From CAZPBC01 sp964584775 (GTDB taxonomy: Bacteria; Chlamydiota; Chlamydiia; Chlamydiales; SLFE01), in assembly GCA_964584775.1 (NCBI GenBank), contig CAZPBC010000030.1, positions 1 to 23,632 on the forward strand: 23,632 nucleotides of DNA, written 5' to 3'. A program made the position numbers and the translations under genes. Numbering within the stretch: position 1 is the stretch's first letter; each line of letters opens with the position of its first letter. The notes under the pieces are model-generated. The model did not search any database. It saw only the letters and a program-made list of their open reading frames with translations, and had not been told where the DNA came from. Shown one piece after another: positions 21,344-23,632 of this stretch.

Positions 21344-22123
21344 CTAGAGAGACTGAAGCTGTTGGATCCACTCTTCTGGAACGCCGGCTTTACGGCGAGG
21401 CTCTTCATGGACGTAAAAACCTTTCGCGCGCTTAGGAATTAGAAGGGTGGTTTCAAGAGTTTCCTTCCAAGCATCCCATTCACTGAGTTCTTTAGATTTG
21501 AATTTTTTTAGCCAATGGAGCCCAAGGCGGACGTGTCCGATTTCATCTTTGAGGATGCGGGCCATGAGCTGAGTGGCTGAATCATCACCCGCCTTTTCAA
21601 AGGCGCGCCCGTAAATGGGTGCAAAGTCCAGGTTGGCCATCTCAAAAGTTAGATTCATGAGGGAGACAAAGTGCAGAGGTGAGCGGATATAAGGCGTGTG
21701 GACCCAAAAGTGGGTGTAAAGTGGGAGCTCACCAAACTGCAGTCCAAGGCGTTGCATCTCATCCATGTAGAGTTGGACATGCTCTTGCTCCTCCTTGAGT
21801 TGATGTGCCAAGGCTTTCCGGAAAAGAGGAGGGGCTTCTGGGAAAGCGAGAAGGACGTAAGCCATGATTTCAACGGCGAGTAATTCATGGCCGCAGAAGC
21901 GATGGAGGCAAGCAGCTCTTTTATCGGGATCTGTCAGTTCTTGAAGGGGAGGGAGTTTTTCCTTTCGTCCACGTTTTTGAAAGTGCATTCCAGGGGGACG
22001 CGAAGGTGTTTTCCAAAGGGTTTTTGGGCCGGGGGAGTGGTCGGTCAGCTCCTCCGGTTGGAGGAGCTTTTCTCCCATTGTTTCAGCAGAAAGGAGGCGC
22101 TTGGCCCACTCGTGCAGTTCCAT
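21344..22123 (-). CDS. DUF455-family ferritin-like protein
   Basis: Predicted 259 residues. The four-helix ferritin-like pattern is clear: Glu80 in GHELLAVE, E112-x-x-H115 in KEEQEHVQLY, Glu161 in LTFEMANLDF, and E194-x-x-H197 in KDEIGHVRLGL. These are likely di-iron ligands as in DUF455 and the related MiaE-like group. The biochemical function of DUF455 proteins is not known to me; an iron-dependent oxidation is inferred from the ligand set. The ATG shares one base with the TAA of the SH3b gene (TAATG), so translation is coupled. It converges on the coiled-coil gene. Confidence 0.9.
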   Translation of the reverse strand: MELHEWAKRLLSAETMGEKLLQPEELTDHSPGPKTLWKTPSRPPGMHFQKRGRKEKLPPLQELTDPDKRAACLHRFCGHELLAVEIMAYVLLAFPEAPPLFRKALAHQLKEEQEHVQLYMDEMQRLGLQFGELPLYTHFWVHTPYIRSPLHFVSLMNLTFEMANLDFAPIYGRAFEKAGDDSATQLMARILKDEIGHVRLGLHWLKKFKSKELSEWDAWKETLETTLLIPKRAKGFYVHEEPRRKAGVPEEWIQQLQSL

Positions 22124-23364
22124 TAATCTTCAACAGAGAGGACGTAAAAGGCAGGGAACGCGAAGTTGTGGTTGGTTCTCTCTACCACGCGGAGCTGCTT
22201 TTTCTGTCCAAGGAGATCTTTGATGTTCACACGAGTGCTATAGAGATACGCGATCGGAGTTCCCGTCTCTTCACTGAAGAGGAGGTAGTCTCCTGGTCGT
22301 GTGGAGAGGTTGTGGTTGTAGGGTTGAACCACACCAGCGATCTCTTGAGACTCGGAGAGTTGATCGACGTAAAAATCTTCGATAGTCACGTGCGGATCTT
22401 GGCCGACGGACCAGCTTCTGAATAGATGTCCTTCGATGGGCTCCCATGCAAGCATTTCTGCTGTCAGCTCATCGGACTGAGGAGCAAGTTGAGTGGGGGT
22501 CGGAGATTGGTTCACTTGGTTGACCAACTCTTTCACTTTTTGCTCTTGGAAGGCAAGAGCTGAGCGCAGCTCTTCATTCCGTCTTTGTAGCTCTTCAGGT
22601 GATTCATTCTGCATCTCTTCGAGATAGTGAATCTTCTTTTGCATGTAGCTTTGACGAGTCTCATGAGAGAGGTTCTTTGCAAGAGTTGCTTCTTTAGGAA
22701 AATCTCTTTCGTAAGCGGCAATCTCTTCTAAAACTTCAAGTGCGTGGTTCACTTGGATGAGGTCAAAAGGCTTCTCGAGCTCTGTTGCAATGGACTCTTG
22801 AGCTTCACTTAACTGTGTTGTTAGGCGCTCTTTCGTCTTTTCAAGTCTTAATAGCAGTTCAGGGCCACCCACATTGTCGATGTAGTCTTTAGCGACGTAG
22901 AAGTAGATGAAGTCAGGGGGTTCGATCTCCATCCATTTTGAATTTTTCTCTGCGACTTGACCAACGACCTTGTCTCCGTAATGGAGCTGATCAACGATGG
23001 CTGACTCAACAGACGGGCCCATGCGGAGGTTCACTCGGTTGCCATCGACAGTGTCATCGATCAGATACTTTCGGTAGACATAGAAGCGGACATTTTTGGG
23101 TACATGGACTGAGTAGAAGTCTTCAGTTTCACCAGTGATGACAAAAAGGTCTCCAGCACTGAGTTCTTTCACGACGTGCGCGTCAAGTTGGGGGCGGATA
23201 CGGAGGCGTACCTTTTCTCCAGTGATTCGACCCGTAAAGGGCTTGAAATGCGGAGCGGGGGCCGCCGCCTCGGCAGTTGTCTCTGGACTTTCTTCAGCCG
23301 TCACCATCAAGGGGGACAAGCAGAGAATAGGAATCAAAATGGACTGGTAAAATGAACCTTTCAT
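22123..23364 (-). CDS. Periplasmic protein with two bacterial SH3 (SH3b) domains and coiled coil
   Basis: Predicted 413 residues. A signal peptide lies at 1-23 (MKGSFYQSILIPILCLSPLM...), followed by an Ala/Pro linker, SH3b domain 1 at about 46-104 (VRLRIRPQLDAHVVKEL) and SH3b domain 2 at about 107-165 (VNLRMGPSVESAIVDQL). Residues about 170-290 are coiled coil, and about 300-413 are a C-terminal domain I do not recognise. SH3b domains bind cell-wall or glycan ligands, so an envelope role is likely. AAAGGAG lies 10 bases before the ATG. It is translationally coupled to the DUF455 gene, and its upstream region carries three helically phased A-tracts. Confidence 0.88.
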   Translation of the reverse strand: MKGSFYQSILIPILCLSPLMVTAEESPETTAEAAAPAPHFKPFTGRITGEKVRLRIRPQLDAHVVKELSAGDLFVITGETEDFYSVHVPKNVRFYVYRKYLIDDTVDGNRVNLRMGPSVESAIVDQLHYGDKVVGQVAEKNSKWMEIEPPDFIYFYVAKDYIDNVGGPELLLRLEKTKERLTTQLSEAQESIATELEKPFDLIQVNHALEVLEEIAAYERDFPKEATLAKNLSHETRQSYMQKKIHYLEEMQNESPEELQRRNEELRSALAFQEQKVKELVNQVNQSPTPTQLAPQSDELTAEMLAWEPIEGHLFRSWSVGQDPHVTIEDFYVDQLSESQEIAGVVQPYNHNLSTRPGDYLLFSEETGTPIAYLYSTRVNIKDLLGQKKQLRVVERTNHNFAFPAFYVLSVED

Positions 23365-23453
23365 GGGCGATAACTCCTTTTGGAAACACGAATTAAAAGT
23401 CGTTTGGAAAATTTCTGGCGCTTTTCACGTCAAAGTCTTGTTTCGTTTTGCCG

Positions 23454-23481
23454 AAAAAATCCTGAAAAATTTCCGAAAAAA
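23454..23481. promoter_or_regulatory. Phased A-tracts upstream of the SH3b gene (predicted DNA bend)
   Basis: Three A-runs of 6, 5 and 6 bases are centred near 23456.5, 23467 and 23478.5, that is 10.5 and 11.5 bp apart, close to one helical turn. Phased A-tracts bend DNA. They lie about 90-117 bp upstream of the SH3b start, where an UP-element or architectural-protein site could act. No clear -10/-35 pair was found between them and the gene. Confidence 0.55.
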
Positions 23482-23548
23482 CCCATTCATGAGTATTTCC
23501 TTAATTTTCCCAACCATTTTAGTGGTTCTTCAGCTTTTTTCGAAAGGG

Positions 23549-23632
23549 TTAACTCTTAAGGACTGCGATGATGTGTTCGCAGTTGGGTCGACCACAGGTG
23601 CAGCCAATGGGATCGCCAAGAAAGACGCGGTA
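23549..23632 (-). CDS. C-terminal end of a SWIM-like zinc-finger protein (partial)
   Basis: The minus strand is open from the right edge to a TAA at 23549-23551, encoding the last 27 residues of a protein whose start lies outside the window. It contains C-T-C-G-R-P-N-C-E-H followed by IIAVLK, the CxC-xn-CxH pattern of SWIM zinc fingers with an unusually short spacer of 4. SWIM domains bind zinc and occur in SNF2-type ATPases and DNA-binding proteins. The rest of the protein is not visible, so its function is not assigned. Confidence 0.65.
   Translation of the reverse strand, partial: YRVFLGDPIGCTCGRPNCEHIIAVLKS

Noticed and set aside
1..23632. tRNA, rRNA, CRISPR, insertion sequence or riboswitch
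   Set aside because: No cloverleaf, ribosomal signature, regularly spaced repeat, transposase motif or conserved riboswitch core was seen on either strand.

Overview
The window reads as a stretch of chromosome from a chlamydia-like bacterium (phylum Chlamydiota, probably an environmental, protist-associated lineage). This is inferred from the gene mix: HtrA, a large M16C metallopeptidase, a two-SH3b periplasmic protein and a DUF455 protein, interspersed with small genes carrying eukaryotic-like modules (Sel1 repeats, a Ser/Thr protein kinase, leucine-rich repeats, a coiled-coil protein). No rRNA, tRNA, insertion sequence, CRISPR array or plasmid function was found. The genus cannot be named from the sequence alone.

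Layout. (a) 174-2359 (+): two tandem paralogues with a shared Arg-rich, Lys-free N-terminus ending in R-F-[F/Y]-S-T, followed by Sel1-type helical repeats, closed by a strong terminator. (b) 2399-9505 (-): four peptidase genes in a row, transcribed M16C (PreP-like) -> M48 -> M20 -> HtrA. (c) 9571-11267 (+): a secreted protein of unknown function followed by phosphatidylserine synthase (pssA), divergent from the peptidase cluster across a 65-bp region holding a 10-bp inverted repeat. (d) 11229-12516 (-): a PAP2 phosphatase overlapping a LexA-like regulator that lacks the autoproteolysis serine. (e) 12517-14960: an AT-richer patch with a protein kinase behind a near-consensus promoter, an in-frame 82-codon extension after the kinase stop, and a small LRR protein on the other strand. 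(f) 15021-16259 (+): rmuC. (g) 16248-20435 (-): an RNA-repair operon, a ThpR/archease fusion overlapping rtcB, then a ROK sugar kinase, then a DMT-family transporter with its own apparently leaderless promoter. (h) 20623-21325 (+): an orphan coiled-coil protein. (i) 21344-23364 (-): an SH3b periplasmic protein translationally coupled to a DUF455 ferritin-like protein. (j) the right edge holds the last 27 codons of a minus-strand protein with a SWIM-like CxCx4CxH motif.

How the parts fit. The housekeeping genes form compact, overlapping operons. The eukaryotic-like genes lie singly or in pairs in AT-richer gaps between them, the usual arrangement for lineage-specific effector candidates. The two most unusual things are the Sel1 pair, whose leaders look like mitochondrial presequences with an R-3-type cleavage motif at the same position in both proteins, and the fusion of a 2H phosphoesterase to a shortened archease directly upstream of rtcB.
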